Under the pieces are notes generated by a model. That model searched no databases. It saw only the letters and a program-made list of their open reading frames with translations, and had not been told where the DNA came from. 64,000 nucleotides of DNA from Marinobacterium ramblicola (GTDB lineage: Bacteria > Pseudomonadota > Gammaproteobacteria > Pseudomonadales > Balneatricaceae), in NCBI RefSeq assembly GCF_019084545.1, contig NZ_JAHREP010000011.1:1-64000 (forward strand), written 5' to 3'. This document shows positions 18,486 to 28,236 of the stretch, one piece after another (the first letter of the stretch is position 1; each line of letters starts with the position of its first letter). A program made the translations under genes and the position numbers.

Positions 18486-20243
18486 ATGAGCGATTCGACC
18501 AAAACAGCCGGCCAAGACAGCGGCTGGCATATCTACCGCCGCATCCTGATCCATGTGAAGCCGCTCTGGTACGGTTTCCTGGCCAGCTTTGTCGGTTACG
18601 CCATCTACGGCGCCGGCCAGGCACTGGCGGCCAAGTGGCTGGAGATGGTCGTGGATGCAGTGCAACGCAACGCTTTCGACCAGCGCCTGTGGTTGGCGCT
18701 GTCGATTATCGGTATCTTTTTAATGCGCGGTATCGGTGCGTTCATCGGCAACTACAGCATGAGTTACGTGGCGCGGGAGACCGTGCACACCCTGCGCACG
18801 CGGGTATTCGAGAGCCTGTTGCGACTGCCGACACACTACTACCACCAGAACCCCAGCGGTGAGATGCTCTCCCGTTTGACCTACAACGTGGAGCAGGTCA
18901 CCGGCGCCGTCACCAACGCGATCAAGATCAGCATCCGTGAGGGGCTGACCGTGGTCGGTCTGCTTGGTTACATGGTCTACCTGAACTGGAAGTTGACGCT
19001 GATCTTCCTGGCGGCAGGACCATTTATCGGCATCGTGGTGTCGATCGCATCGAAGCGGATGCGCAAGCTCAGTCGCCATCTCCAGTCTTCGGTCGGTGAC
19101 ATCACCTCGGTCGCCTCCGAAGCGATTCGCGGCTTTCAGGTGGTGCGCATCTTCGGCGGCGCGCAAGCGGAGCAGCAGCGCTTTCAGCGTGCCAGCGAAC
19201 AGAACAAGCGCCAGTCGATGAAACTGGTGGTGACCCAGTCGCTGAATACCCCGGCGGTGCAACTGCTGATCGCGCTGGCGATGGCCACCCTACTGTTCAT
19301 GGCGATGGATCCGGTGGTGCTGGGCGGCATGACCACCGGCGGTTTCGTCGCCTTTCTCACCGCTGCCGGCATGTTGACCAAGCCGGTGCGCCAACTGACC
19401 GAGGTCAGCCCGATCATCCAGAAGGGGATAGCGGCGGCGGAGAGCCTGTTTGGCGTCATCGACGAGCCAGGCGAGCAGGACAGCGGTACGCGGGAGCTGC
19501 AGGCGGTTCGCGGCGAACTGGTACTGCGCAACCTGAGCTACCGTTATCCGGGTACCGAGACCCAGGCGCTGTGCGATATCAACCTGACACTGCCGGCCGG
19601 TAAGACGGTGGCGCTGGTGGGGCGCTCGGGCAGCGGCAAGTCCACCCTGGCCTCGTTGATCCCGCGCTTCAACGACGGTTGGCAGGGCGAGATCCTACTC
19701 GACGGCGTGCCGCTGCAGGAGATCCGGCTCGACAGCCTGCGTCGGCAGATCTCGCTGGTCAATCAGCAGGTGGTGCTGTTCGACGGCAGCATCGCCGAGA
19801 ATATCGCCTACGGTGCCATGGCCGGTGCCGACGAGGCGCAGATTCTGGCCGCGGCCGAAGCTGCCCATGTCACCGAATTTCTCGAGCGCCAACCCGGCGG
19901 TATCCACGCCCATGTCGGCGAGAACGGCGTGTTGCTCTCCGGTGGCCAGCGTCAGCGCATCGCCATCGCCCGGGCGATCCTGAAGAATGCGCCGATCCTG
20001 ATCATGGACGAGGCGACCTCGGCGCTGGACACCGAGTCCGAGCGCCATATCCAGGCCGCGCTGGCTGAGGTGGTCAAGGGTCGCACCACGCTGGTGATCG
20101 CGCATCGGCTCTCCACCATCGAGAGCGCCGATCTGATCGTAGTGATGGAGCAGGGGCGGATCGTCGAGCAGGGCAGCCATCAGCAGTTGCTGGCCCAGGG
20201 CGGCGCCTACGCCAGGCTGCACGCCATGCAGTTCCAGGACTGA
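18486..20243 (+). CDS. msbA: Lipid A export ATP-binding/permease protein MsbA
   Basis: Homodimeric ABC exporter (585 aa) that flips core-lipid A across the inner membrane. Six transmembrane helices occupy roughly residues 20-310. The nucleotide-binding domain follows, with Walker A GRSGSGKST (about residue 380), the signature LSGGQRQRIAIARAIL and Walker B ILIMDEATSALD. Length equals the family norm (582 in E. coli). I chose ATG 18486; an in-frame ATG at 18456 would add 10 residues, without a clear ribosome site for either. Directly followed by waaA, the common msbA-waaA arrangement. Confidence 0.95.
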   Translation: MSDSTKTAGQDSGWHIYRRILIHVKPLWYGFLASFVGYAIYGAGQALAAKWLEMVVDAVQRNAFDQRLWLALSIIGIFLMRGIGAFIGNYSMSYVARETVHTLRTRVFESLLRLPTHYYHQNPSGEMLSRLTYNVEQVTGAVTNAIKISIREGLTVVGLLGYMVYLNWKLTLIFLAAGPFIGIVVSIASKRMRKLSRHLQSSVGDITSVASEAIRGFQVVRIFGGAQAEQQRFQRASEQNKRQSMKLVVTQSLNTPAVQLLIALAMATLLFMAMDPVVLGGMTTGGFVAFLTAAGMLTKPVRQLTEVSPIIQKGIAAAESLFGVIDEPGEQDSGTRELQAVRGELVLRNLSYRYPGTETQALCDINLTLPAGKTVALVGRSGSGKSTLASLIPRFNDGWQGEILLDGVPLQEIRLDSLRRQISLVNQQVVLFDGSIAENIAYGAMAGADEAQILAAAEAAHVTEFLERQPGGIHAHVGENGVLLSGGQRQRIAIARAILKNAPILIMDEATSALDTESERHIQAALAEVVKGRTTLVIAHRLSTIESADLIVVMEQGRIVEQGSHQQLLAQGGAYARLHAMQFQD

Positions 20244-20255
20244 CGGAGACTCCGC

Positions 20256-21548
20256 TTGGCGCGTCGACTTTATACCCTGGTGTTCACTCTGGCACTGCCC
20301 CTGGTGCTGGCACGCTTGTGGTGGCGCGGGCGCAAGGCCCCCGCCTATCGTCAGCGTGTGAAGGAGCGTCTGGGTTTCATTCCTGCCCCGGAGTTCAGTG
20401 CGAAGCCGGTCTGGATCCATGCGGTATCGGTGGGCGAAACCCTGGCGATCGCGCCGCTGGTGCAGCGGCTGCTGGAGAGTTATCCACAGCGACCGGTGCT
20501 GATCACCACGATGACGCCGACCGGCGCCGAGCGGGTTCAGGCGCTGTTTGGTGAACGGGTGACCCATCGCTACTGCCCCTGGGACCTGCCCTGGTTCTGG
20601 GCTCGCTTTCTTGAGCGCAGCAAGCCGTTGCTCTGCGTTGTGGTGGAAACCGAGCTCTGGCCCAATATGCTGCATAGCTGTGCCGGGCGCGACATTCCGG
20701 TGCTGCTGGCCAACGCGCGGATGTCGGCGCGCTCGGCCCGCGGCTATGCCCGTTTTGCCGCCCTGACCCGGCCGATGCTGGAGCAGTTGACCCTGGTGGC
20801 CGCGCAGTCGCATGCCGATGGTGAGCGCCTGCATCAGCTGGGACTGCCCAGCGACAGACTGAAGATCACCGGCAGTATCAAGTTCGATATCGAGCCCGAT
20901 CCGGCCGATATCGGCGCCGGTGCCGCACTGCGAGTCCAGCTCGGCGACACCCGACCGGTGCTGATCGCCGCCAGCACCCATGAGGGCGAGGATGAGTTGC
21001 TGCTGCGGGTGTGGAAAGCGCTCTGTCTCGACTGGCCCAGCCTGGCGCTGATTCTGGTACCGCGTCACCCGGAGCGTTTCGCCTCGGTGGCCGCGCTGGC
21101 CAGACGCTACAGCGACAGGGTCTGCCGGCGCAGCGCGGCGGAAACGCCGAGCCTGGAGACCGAGATCTATATCGGCGATACCCTCGGTGAGCTGATGCAG
21201 ATCTACGCCGCCGCCGATATCGCCTTTGTCGGCGGCAGCTTCAGCGGCACCGGCGGGCATAACCCGCTGGAACCGGCGGCGCTGGGCAAACCGGTGCTGA
21301 TGGGGCCGGATACCTTTAACTTCGCCCAGATTACCCAGGCGCTGAGCGATGCCGGCGGGCTGGTTCAGGTCGCGGATGAGGTGGGGCTGCTGCGGACGTT
21401 ACGCGAGCTGGTCGGCAATGCCGAACGCTGTGCGGCGATGGCGCAGGCGGCGCGCCGTTTCGTGGCGGACAACCGCGGCGCCCTCGACCGACTGCAGCAG
21501 CTGGTCGAGGGTGAGCTGTCAGCGGCCGAACGCAATCAGCGCTTGTAA
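20256..21548 (+). CDS. waaA: 3-deoxy-D-manno-octulosonic acid transferase
   Basis: GT30 transferase (430 aa) that attaches Kdo from CMP-Kdo to lipid IVA at the inner face of the inner membrane. An N-terminal membrane anchor (about residues 5-22) precedes HAVSVGETLAIAPL with the catalytic glutamate. Later segments PWDLPWFWARFLE, VVETELWPNMLHSC and GGSFSGTGGHNPLEPAALGK are diagnostic. The start is a TTG at 20256 with GGAG about 7 bases upstream, 12 bases behind the msbA stop. Its 3' end overlaps the convergent epimerase gene by 13 bases. Confidence 0.95.
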   Translation: MARRLYTLVFTLALPLVLARLWWRGRKAPAYRQRVKERLGFIPAPEFSAKPVWIHAVSVGETLAIAPLVQRLLESYPQRPVLITTMTPTGAERVQALFGERVTHRYCPWDLPWFWARFLERSKPLLCVVVETELWPNMLHSCAGRDIPVLLANARMSARSARGYARFAALTRPMLEQLTLVAAQSHADGERLHQLGLPSDRLKITGSIKFDIEPDPADIGAGAALRVQLGDTRPVLIAASTHEGEDELLLRVWKALCLDWPSLALILVPRHPERFASVAALARRYSDRVCRRSAAETPSLETEIYIGDTLGELMQIYAAADIAFVGGSFSGTGGHNPLEPAALGKPVLMGPDTFNFAQITQALSDAGGLVQVADEVGLLRTLRELVGNAERCAAMAQAARRFVADNRGALDRLQQLVEGELSAAERNQRL

Positions 21549-22543
21549 TAGTCCAGATACCAGCGCGCGAAGCGCTCGATCCCCTCTTCGATGGCGATCT
21601 GCGGCCGGTAGCCGGTGTCGCGTATCAACTCGATGACATCGGCGTAGGTCGCCTCCACATCCCCCGGCTGCATCGGCAGCATCTCCTTCTGCGCCTTGGC
21701 ACCGAGCGCCTGTTCCAGCAGCTCGATGTAGTAGAGCAGCTCCACCGGCTGGCTGGCGCCGATGTTGTACAGTCGCCAGGGCGCGCGCGATGACCCCGGG
21801 TCGGGATTTATGCCGGACCAGTCGGGATCGCCGCCGGGTACTCGGTCCAGACAGCGCACCACACCCTCGACGATATCGTCGATATAGGTGAAATCGCGCT
21901 TGTGACGGCCATAGTTGAATACTTTCAGTGGCTTGCCTTGGGTGATCGCGTCGGCGAACAGCATCGGTGACATATCGGGTCGGCCCCAGGGACCGTAGAC
22001 GGTGAAGAAGCGCAGGCCGGTGGTGGGCAGGTTGTAAAGGTGGCTGTAGCTGTGCGCCATCGCTTCATTGGCGCGCTTGGTTGCGGCGTAGAGCGAGACC
22101 GGGTGGTCGACGTTATCGTGGATGCTGAACGGCACCGTTTCGTTGGCGCCGTACACCGAGCTGGAGGAGGCGTAAACCAGGTGTTCTATGGCGTTATGGC
22201 GGCAGCCCTCCAGGATGTTGAGAAAACCGATCAGGTTGGACTGGCCGTAGCTGAGCGGGTTTTCGATCGAGTAGCGTACCCCGGCCTGGGCGGCGAGGTG
22301 GGTGACACGGGAGCAGTCGATCTGCTGGAACAGCTGCTGCATCTGTGTGCTGTCGGCGATATCGGCGTGGATGAAGCGAAACCCGGGTAGCGCCTGCAGG
22401 CGCTCCAGGCGGGCCTGTTTCAGGCTGACATCGTAGTAGTCGTTCAGGTTATCGATACCGACCACCTCGTCACCACGCTGCAGCAGCGTGTGGGCCAGTT
22501 CGGCACCGATAAAGCCGGCTACGCCGGTTACCAGGATACGCAT
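21536..22543 (-). CDS. UDP-glucuronate 4-epimerase-like NAD-dependent epimerase
   Basis: Short-chain dehydrogenase/epimerase of 335 aa. It shows the NAD-binding TGVAGFIGAELAHTLLQRG at the start, followed by GIDNLNDYYDVSLKQARL, the pattern of UDP-glucuronate 4-epimerases. The catalytic triad region includes YASSSSVYGANETVPF and YAATKRANE, and TGLRFFTVYGPWGRPDM is the usual later block. It probably makes UDP-galacturonate from UDP-glucuronate for the LPS core. Substrate is inferred from subfamily resemblance. It converges with waaA, sharing 13 bases at the stops. Confidence 0.85.
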   Translation of the reverse strand: MRILVTGVAGFIGAELAHTLLQRGDEVVGIDNLNDYYDVSLKQARLERLQALPGFRFIHADIADSTQMQQLFQQIDCSRVTHLAAQAGVRYSIENPLSYGQSNLIGFLNILEGCRHNAIEHLVYASSSSVYGANETVPFSIHDNVDHPVSLYAATKRANEAMAHSYSHLYNLPTTGLRFFTVYGPWGRPDMSPMLFADAITQGKPLKVFNYGRHKRDFTYIDDIVEGVVRCLDRVPGGDPDWSGINPDPGSSRAPWRLYNIGASQPVELLYYIELLEQALGAKAQKEMLPMQPGDVEATYADVIELIRDTGYRPQIAIEEGIERFARWYLDYYKR

Positions 22544-22664
22544 CGCTCTCGTTTACCTGTCCCTTTGGCGCCGCTGGCTGTCGGTCAGCGCCAAACCCGT
22601 GTTGAAAATCCAGCCGCCGAGTATAGCGTCCGGCAGATGACGATTGGTGTGTGTTCGCGCCGCC

Positions 22665-22991
22665 TCAGATTGCGCTGAAATCGAGCGCCTCGCCGGCCTG
22701 ATCGGCAAACGCCTGGGTCAACAGTTCCCCCAGATCGGCGCCGTCGCTGTCGCGCACCCAGCTCTGCTGCTCGTCGCTGTAATCGAAGTGGAACCCCCCT
22801 GTACGCGTGGCCAGCCACAGCTGCTTCAATGGCGGCTGACGGGTGAAGATGATCTGGCTGCCGTTCTCGCACTTGACCGTCATCATGCCGCCGTTGGTCT
22901 CATAATCCAGGTCAGACTCGGCCTCGTCGAGGATCTCCTCGACGCGCTGCAGTGTTTCGTCAACCTGGGCCATAAATTCCGATTCGGTCAT
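22665..22991 (-). CDS. cyaY: Frataxin-like iron donor protein CyaY
   Basis: Small acidic cytoplasmic protein (108 aa) of the frataxin family, which binds iron and modulates IscS-driven iron-sulfur cluster assembly. The N-terminus MTESEFMAQVDETLQRVEEI is followed by an acidic helix and the conserved QIIFTRQPPLKQLWLATRTGG, then GGFHFDYSDEQQSWVRD. The ATG at 22991 has a strong GGAGAAG ribosome site; the frame is open further upstream but only over the opposite-strand lptM-lysA region. Placed divergent from lptM-lysA, as in Pseudomonas and enterics. Confidence 0.95.
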   Translation of the reverse strand: MTESEFMAQVDETLQRVEEILDEAESDLDYETNGGMMTVKCENGSQIIFTRQPPLKQLWLATRTGGFHFDYSDEQQSWVRDSDGADLGELLTQAFADQAGEALDFSAI

Positions 22992-23172
22992 CAACGCTTC
23001 TCCAGTGCTGCGGGTGGGCGCCCAGTATAACGTGCTTTTCCGTCCCGGTATCCTCTCGCGCCGGTACTCATCGGCCCTCGGCTCAGGGTATAATTCAGCG
23101 TTTAACATTTTGAGTGCGCCTGGCTCCTTCCTAGTAGTGAGTAGCCGGGTGCGGACGCGAGGATGCGCCGAT

Positions 23173-23286
23173 ATGAAACACTGCTGGCCGATTCTGATTT
23201 TGGGAACCCTGCTGCTGGTGGGCTGCGGCCAGAAGGGGCCGCTGTCGCTCCCGCAGACCGCCGACACCCAACAACAGGCGCAATGA
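23173..23286 (+). CDS. lptM: LPS-assembly lipoprotein LptM (YifL)
   Basis: Very small outer-membrane lipoprotein (37 aa). The signal peptide ends in the lipobox LVGC, directly followed by GQKGPLSLP, the LptM/YifL hallmark (CGQKGPLxLP). In E. coli LptM binds the LptDE translocon and helps its oxidative maturation. It lies just upstream of lysA, its conserved place. Its TGA overlaps an ATG at 23283 that could also begin LysA, so the two may be translationally coupled. Confidence 0.9.
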   Translation: MKHCWPILILGTLLLVGCGQKGPLSLPQTADTQQQAQ

Positions 23287-23294
23287 GAGAGAGA

Positions 23295-24551
23295 ATGGAT
23301 AGTTTTGAATACCGCAACGGCGGTCTGTTCTGCGAAGAGGTATCGCTGAGCCGGATCGCCAACGAGATCGGCACGCCGACTTACGTGTACTCCCGCGATG
23401 CGCTGGAGAGTGCCTACATGGATTACGCCCGTGCCCTCGAGGGGCGCGATGCGCTGGTCTGCTACGCCGTCAAGGCCAACTCCAATATCGGCGTGTTGAA
23501 CCTGCTGGCACGCCTGGGCGCCGGTTTCGATATCGTCTCCCTCGGTGAGCTCGAGCGCGTGCTGCGCGCCGGCGGCGATCCGGCCAAGGTGGTGTTCTCC
23601 GGCCTCGGCAAGCAGCCCCATGAGATCAAGCGTGCGCTGGAAGTGGGTATTCACTGCTTCAACATCGAGTCCGACGCCGAGCTGGATCGGGTCAACGCCG
23701 TGGCGGCCGAGCTGGGCCAGGTGGCGCCGATCTCCTTCCGCGTCAATCCGGACGTGGATGCCAAGACCCACCCCTATATCTCCACCGGCCTGAAGGAGAA
23801 CAAGTTCGGTATCGATATCGACCATGCGCTCGATGTCTACCGTCGTGCTCATGCCCTGGACAATGTCGAGGTAGTCGGTATCGACTGCCATATCGGTAGC
23901 CAGTTGACCGAACTGAGCCCCTTCCTTGATGCGCTCGATCGCCTGCTGCTGCTGATCGACCAACTGGCCGATGAAGGGATCGTGCTGCGTCACCTGGACC
24001 TGGGTGGCGGCCTGGGCGTTTGCTATACCGATGAGACGCCGCCGACACCGGCGGAGTATATCGACGCGATCGTCGAGCGCCTCGGAGAGCGCAAGCTGGC
24101 GCTGGTGTTCGAGCCGGGCCGCTCCATCGCCGCCAATGCCGGCGTGCTACTGACCCGGGTCGAGTTCCTGAAGCAGACCGGGGAGAAGAACTTCGCCATC
24201 ATCGACGGCGCCATGAACGATCTGATCCGTCCCTCGCTGTACGGCGCCTACCAGGAGATCGTTCCGGTGGAGCTGCGCGAAGAGGGCGAGACGAAAAACT
24301 GGGATCTGGTCGGACCGGTGTGCGAGACCGGCGACTTCCTCGGCAAGGACCGGGCACTGAACCTGCAACCGGGCGATCTGCTGGCGGTCTGCTCCGCCGG
24401 CGCCTACGGCTTTGTCATGGCGTCGAACTACAACACCCGCACGCGTCCGGCAGAGGTGATCGTCGACGACAACGAGTACTGCGTGGTGCGCGAGCGGGAA
24501 AAACTCAGCGACCTGATGCGCGGCGAACACCTGTTGCCGAAGGATAGATAA
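23295..24551 (+). CDS. lysA: Diaminopimelate decarboxylase
   Basis: PLP-dependent fold-III decarboxylase (418 aa) for the last step of lysine synthesis from meso-diaminopimelate. The Schiff-base lysine lies in [14 protein letters not shown] (about residue 60). [31 protein letters not shown] and [14 protein letters not shown] with the catalytic cysteine follow, then the C-terminal [15 protein letters not shown]. The ATG at 23295 follows a purine-rich GAGAGAGA; the ATG at 23283 would add four residues and overlap lptM. It forms an operon with dapF, three bases downstream. Confidence 0.95.
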   Translation: MDSFEYRNGGLFCEEVSLSRIANEIGTPTYVYSRDALESAYMDYARALEGRDALVCYAVKANSNIGVLNLLARLGAGFDIVSLGELERVLRAGGDPAKVVFSGLGKQPHEIKRALEVGIHCFNIESDAELDRVNAVAAELGQVAPISFRVNPDVDAKTHPYISTGLKENKFGIDIDHALDVYRRAHALDNVEVVGIDCHIGSQLTELSPFLDALDRLLLLIDQLADEGIVLRHLDLGGGLGVCYTDETPPTPAEYIDAIVERLGERKLALVFEPGRSIAANAGVLLTRVEFLKQTGEKNFAIIDGAMNDLIRPSLYGAYQEIVPVELREEGETKNWDLVGPVCETGDFLGKDRALNLQPGDLLAVCSAGAYGFVMASNYNTRTRPAEVIVDDNEYCVVREREKLSDLMRGEHLLPKDR

Positions 24552-24553
24552 TC

Positions 24554-25384
24554 ATGCTGGTGCGTTTTACCAAGATGCATGGCCTGGGCAACGACTTCAT
24601 GGTGATCGATGCGATCTCCCAGCGCATCCGTTTTAACGCCGATCAGGTGAGGCAGCTGGCCGACCGCAATCGCGGCGTAGGTTTCGATCAGCTGCTGCTG
24701 GTCGAGCCGCCGACCCGGCCGGAGATGGATTTTCGTTACCGCATCTACAACGCCGACGGTTCCGAGGTAGAGCACTGCGGCAACGGCGCGCGCTGCTTTG
24801 CCCGTTTCGTGCGCGACAAGAAGCTGGTGATGCGTGATCGTATCGCGGTGGAGACCGCACGCGGTGAGGCGATGCTGACGATCCGCGCGGATCAGCAGGT
24901 CGAGGTCGATATGGGCGCACCGGAGCTGGTACCGGCGCAGATCCCCTTTGTTGCGGATGAAAAGGCGGCCATTTACGACGTTGAGGTCGACGGTCAGCCT
25001 GTCGAGCTCAGCGCCGTGTCGATGGGCAACCCCCATGGCGTGTTGCTGGTCGACGATGTCGACAGGGCGCCGGTGAGTACGCTGGGACCGGCACTGGAGT
25101 GCCACCCGCGCTTCCCGAAAAAGGCCAATATCGGCTTTATGCAGATCGAGTCCCGCTCAGAGGTGCGCTTGCGGGTGTTCGAGCGCGGTGCCGGCGAGAC
25201 CCAGGCCTGCGGTACCGGCGCCTGTGCGGCGGTGGTTGCCGGGCGTCTGCGCGGGCTGCTCGATGAGCGGGTGCTGGTGCACCTGCCCGGTGGCGATCTG
25301 GAGATCTGCTGGGCGGGAGAGGGGCAGCCGGTGATGATGACCGGTCCGGCCACAACGGTTTTTGAAGGGCAGATCTATCTATGA
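24554..25384 (+). CDS. dapF: Diaminopimelate epimerase
   Basis: Cofactor-independent epimerase (276 aa) converting LL- to meso-diaminopimelate for lysine and peptidoglycan. The two catalytic cysteines are visible in [13 protein letters not shown] (about residue 75) and [14 protein letters not shown] (about residue 220). The N-terminal [15 protein letters not shown] is the family signature. The ATG at 24554 follows lysA by two bases and the stop overlaps the DUF484 start by ATGA, so the run is coupled. Confidence 0.96.
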   Translation: MLVRFTKMHGLGNDFMVIDAISQRIRFNADQVRQLADRNRGVGFDQLLLVEPPTRPEMDFRYRIYNADGSEVEHCGNGARCFARFVRDKKLVMRDRIAVETARGEAMLTIRADQQVEVDMGAPELVPAQIPFVADEKAAIYDVEVDGQPVELSAVSMGNPHGVLLVDDVDRAPVSTLGPALECHPRFPKKANIGFMQIESRSEVRLRVFERGAGETQACGTGACAAVVAGRLRGLLDERVLVHLPGGDLEICWAGEGQPVMMTGPATTVFEGQIYL

Positions 25385-26082
25385 CGGACGAGCTGGCAAA
25401 GACGACGGAAGAGGTGCTGAGCGCCGAGCAGGTGGCGAACTATCTGGGTCGTCATCCCGACTTCTTCAGCGATCATGTGCAACTGCTGGAGAAGCTCTAT
25501 GTCCCGCACCAGCGCGGCAGCGCCGTGTCCCTGGTGGAGCGACAGACCTCCCTGCTGCGGTCGCGCAACGAACAGCTGCATGGTCGCCTGTCGGAGCTGA
25601 TCGAGGCGGCGCGCTACAACGACGGTCAGTTCGAGAAAACCAAACGCATGGTGCTCGGCCTGCTCGAAGCCGAGACGCTGGACGAGGTCGCCGTGGCGGT
25701 GGAGGAGAGCCTGTGCCGCGACTTCTACGGCGATGAGACGGTACTGGTGCTGTTTAGCGAGCAGGCGCTGGATTGCAACGGCCTGAGAGTACTGTCGCGC
25801 GGCGAATGCAGCATCGTGCAGCCGCTGATCGACACCAACCTGCCCAGCTGCGGCCGGCTCTCCGAAGCGATGAACCGCTTCCTGTTCCAGGATGGCGCCG
25901 TGCGCGTGCAGTCCTCCGCGGTGGTGCCGCTGGTCAAGGGCGAAACCCTCGGCCTGCTGGCGATCGGCAGCTACGACCCGAACTATTTTCAGAGCAGCCA
26001 GGGTACCCTGTTTCTGAGCTACGTCGGCGAGGTGCTCAGCCGCATCCTGGCGCGTCTGCTGCATCAGCAGGGGCAGGGCTGA
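25381..26082 (+). CDS. DUF484 family GAF-like protein (YigA)
   Basis: Cytoplasmic protein of 233 aa in the DUF484 family, which has a GAF-like domain and no known biochemical role. The N-terminal segment [20 protein letters not shown] and the following [16 protein letters not shown] are family landmarks, with a coiled coil around residues 50-85. The later region [19 protein letters not shown] is GAF-like. Start overlaps dapF (ATGA). The conserved order dapF-DUF484-xerC-yigB is as in E. coli, where this position is yigA. Confidence 0.9.
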   Translation: MTDELAKTTEEVLSAEQVANYLGRHPDFFSDHVQLLEKLYVPHQRGSAVSLVERQTSLLRSRNEQLHGRLSELIEAARYNDGQFEKTKRMVLGLLEAETLDEVAVAVEESLCRDFYGDETVLVLFSEQALDCNGLRVLSRGECSIVQPLIDTNLPSCGRLSEAMNRFLFQDGAVRVQSSAVVPLVKGETLGLLAIGSYDPNYFQSSQGTLFLSYVGEVLSRILARLLHQQGQG

Positions 26083-26083
26083 G

Positions 26084-26992
26084 ATGGATAACGGGGATGA
26101 ACGCTTGCTGGCGGGATTCCTGCGTTACCTGCACAGCGAACGCCAGCTGTCGCCGCATACCCTGAACAACTACCGCCGCGACCTGGAGCGGCTCGAAGCC
26201 CAACTGGAAGAGCTGGGCTGTGCCGGTTGGCGCGCACTGGATGAGCGCAAACTGCGACGTGCCGTGGCCCAGCTGCACGGCAACGGCCTCTCCGGACGTT
26301 CTCTGGCGCGCCTGCTATCGGCGACCCGCAGCTTCTACCGTTACCTCAGTCGCGAGGGCAAGGTGAGCCAGAACCCGGCGCTGGCGGTGCAGGCGCCGAA
26401 GGCGTCACGGCGCCTGCCGCAGACCTTGGACGTGGATCAACTGAGTGCCCTGCTCGATCAGCGCAGCGACGATCCGCTGGTGATCCGCGATCTGGCGATG
26501 ATGGAACTGCTCTACTCCTCGGGTCTGCGTGTGTCGGAGCTGGTCAGCCTTAACCTGTTCGATCTGGATCTGCGTGATGCCAGCCTGGTGGTCACCGGCA
26601 AGGGGCGCAAGACGCGGATGCTGCCGATCGGGCGCAAGGCGATCGCGGCGCTGCAGCGCTGGCTCAAGCAGCGGGCAGCGCTGGCGGCGCTGGATGAAAC
26701 CGCACTGTTCGTCGGCAAACAGGGTGAACGGCTGGGGGTACGTGCCATCGAGCAACGACTGAAGCGCCACGGTGAACACACCGGGGTCAGCGGTCGGGTC
26801 TATCCACACCGGCTGCGCCACAGCTTCGCCAGTCATATGCTAGAGTCCAGTGCCGACCTGCGCGCAGTGCAGGAGCTGCTGGGACATGCCGATATCGCCA
26901 CCACTCAGATCTACACTCATCTAGACTTCCAGCATCTGATGGAGGTGTACGAGCAATCGCACCCCCGCGCCAAACGCCGGAAGGAGGAGTAA
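26084..26992 (+). CDS. xerC: Site-specific tyrosine recombinase XerC
   Basis: Tyrosine recombinase (302 aa) that acts with XerD at dif to resolve chromosome dimers. The N-terminal SAM-like DNA-binding domain contains YLHSERQLSPHTLNNYRRDL. The catalytic domain shows the first Arg in LYSSGLRVSELVSLNL, HRLRHSFASHMLES (His, Arg), GHADIATTQIYTHL with the nucleophilic Tyr near residue 275. One base separates it from the DUF484 stop. Its position behind dapF favours XerC over XerD. Confidence 0.95.
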   Translation: MDNGDERLLAGFLRYLHSERQLSPHTLNNYRRDLERLEAQLEELGCAGWRALDERKLRRAVAQLHGNGLSGRSLARLLSATRSFYRYLSREGKVSQNPALAVQAPKASRRLPQTLDVDQLSALLDQRSDDPLVIRDLAMMELLYSSGLRVSELVSLNLFDLDLRDASLVVTGKGRKTRMLPIGRKAIAALQRWLKQRAALAALDETALFVGKQGERLGVRAIEQRLKRHGEHTGVSGRVYPHRLRHSFASHMLESSADLRAVQELLGHADIATTQIYTHLDFQHLMEVYEQSHPRAKRRKEE

Positions 26993-26995
26993 CCC

Positions 26996-27730
26996 ATGTT
27001 GAAATGCGTCACCTTCGATCTCGACGACACGCTATGGGCGGTGGATCCGGTGATCCGCCAGGCCAACCTGACCCTCTGGCAGTGGCTGGAGCAGAACGCC
27101 GGGACCTTCACCCAGCTGCATCAGCCCGCCGACCTGGTCGAGGGCTCGCGGATGCGGGCGGAGCTGCTGGCGGAGTATCCGGAGATCGCCCACAGCATGA
27201 CGTTGGTCCGCCTGCGTCTGCTGGAGCGCGGCCTGCGTGCGTCCGGTTTTGATGAGCAGGAGGCAGAAGCGCTGGCGGCCCAGGCGTTCGACGTGTTCAT
27301 GCAGGCGCGTCATCAGGTGGAGCTGTTCGAGCACGCGATGACCATGCTCAAGCAGTTACGGAAGGAGGGCTATCGGATCGGTGCGCTGAGCAACGGCAAT
27401 GCCGACGTGTCGCTGACCGGCCTGGCCGACCTGTTCGACTTCCAGTTCAATGCCGATGGTGTCGGTACCGCCAAACCCCACCCGCTGATGTTCCAGCGCG
27501 CGCTTGAGCATACCGGCCTGCGCCCGGAGCAGGTGGTGCATATCGGCGATCACCCGGTCAACGACGTCCAGGCCGCCCGTGAACTGGGCTACTGGACCAT
27601 CTGGGTCAAACTGCCCGGGCAGCACTGGCCGGAACCGGCACAGGCGGATGAAACCGTCAGCTGTCTGTCGGAGATTCCGGACGCGGTGGAGCGGCTGCGG
27701 CAGCGGGCAGAGCACCGCGCCACGCTTTAA
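26996..27730 (+). CDS. yigB: HAD-superfamily hydrolase, YigB-like
   Basis: Haloacid dehalogenase-type phosphatase (244 aa). Motif I is FDLDDTLWAVDP at residues 7-18 with the nucleophilic aspartate, motif II is in GALSNGNADV, the lysine is in GTAKPHPLMFQRAL, and motif III is HIGDHPVNDVQAAREL. In E. coli YigB dephosphorylates FMN and related compounds, and the synteny is the same. A strong GGAGGAG ribosome site precedes the ATG. It is the last gene of the lptM-lysA operon. Confidence 0.88.
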   Translation: MLKCVTFDLDDTLWAVDPVIRQANLTLWQWLEQNAGTFTQLHQPADLVEGSRMRAELLAEYPEIAHSMTLVRLRLLERGLRASGFDEQEAEALAAQAFDVFMQARHQVELFEHAMTMLKQLRKEGYRIGALSNGNADVSLTGLADLFDFQFNADGVGTAKPHPLMFQRALEHTGLRPEQVVHIGDHPVNDVQAARELGYWTIWVKLPGQHWPEPAQADETVSCLSEIPDAVERLRQRAEHRATL

Positions 27731-27742
27731 ATGCTTGTGAAT

Positions 27743-28236
27743 TCAGGGTTGAGCTAAAACAAATCGCGCTTCCAGTTCCCGGAGAAATTGGAATGTGTTC
27801 ATGCAGGGAACCCCAAACTGTCGGCAGATATTGGGGACTTTCACTTTCCTTGTGTTGGTCGCGGCCAAGGATTCGTGCGTGACAACCGACGCGCCGATCG
27901 ATTTCGCCTTGGCGATGATCCATGGGTCCGCTTTGGCGAGGAAATTATCTCGGTTGCCCAAGTTATAATCACCTAGCATGGTTGCTTGCACGATGTCGGA
28001 AAAGATCTTTTGGGTGTCAGTGTCGTCATTGCCGATGAAATGTTCGGGGCGTTGTTTGACCCATTCCGCCAACTCATCGTTCCCATCCCTGAGCTCCCTG
28101 CCAATCATGTCGATACTGCCGGTCACGCCGTTCTGGAACTGCCTGTCCAGCCATTCCCAGTAGGCAGGGCAGATATCCATTCCGTAATATTGGTTCTTGG
28201 CCTGTTGTAGGTATTGGCGTCCAGTAGGTATCTCAA
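27743..28236 (-). pseudogene. DUF4411 PIN-domain toxin gene with one-base frameshift
   Basis: Remnant or frameshifted gene for a DUF4411 PIN-like ribonuclease toxin of about 164 aa. A TTG at 28236 overlaps the TGA of the upstream antitoxin-like gene and reads LRYLLDANTY, the expected N-terminus with the first catalytic aspartate. At 28205-28206 two bases stand where a codon is expected. The rest of the protein, from QAKNQYYGMDICPAYWEWLD to the stop, continues in another frame. The downstream frame is open as far as 28264, but a protein from it would lack the LLDAN strand. Either a true mutation, a sequencing error, or programmed frameshifting. GC is visibly lower than the neighbours, suggesting transfer. 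Confidence 0.75.
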
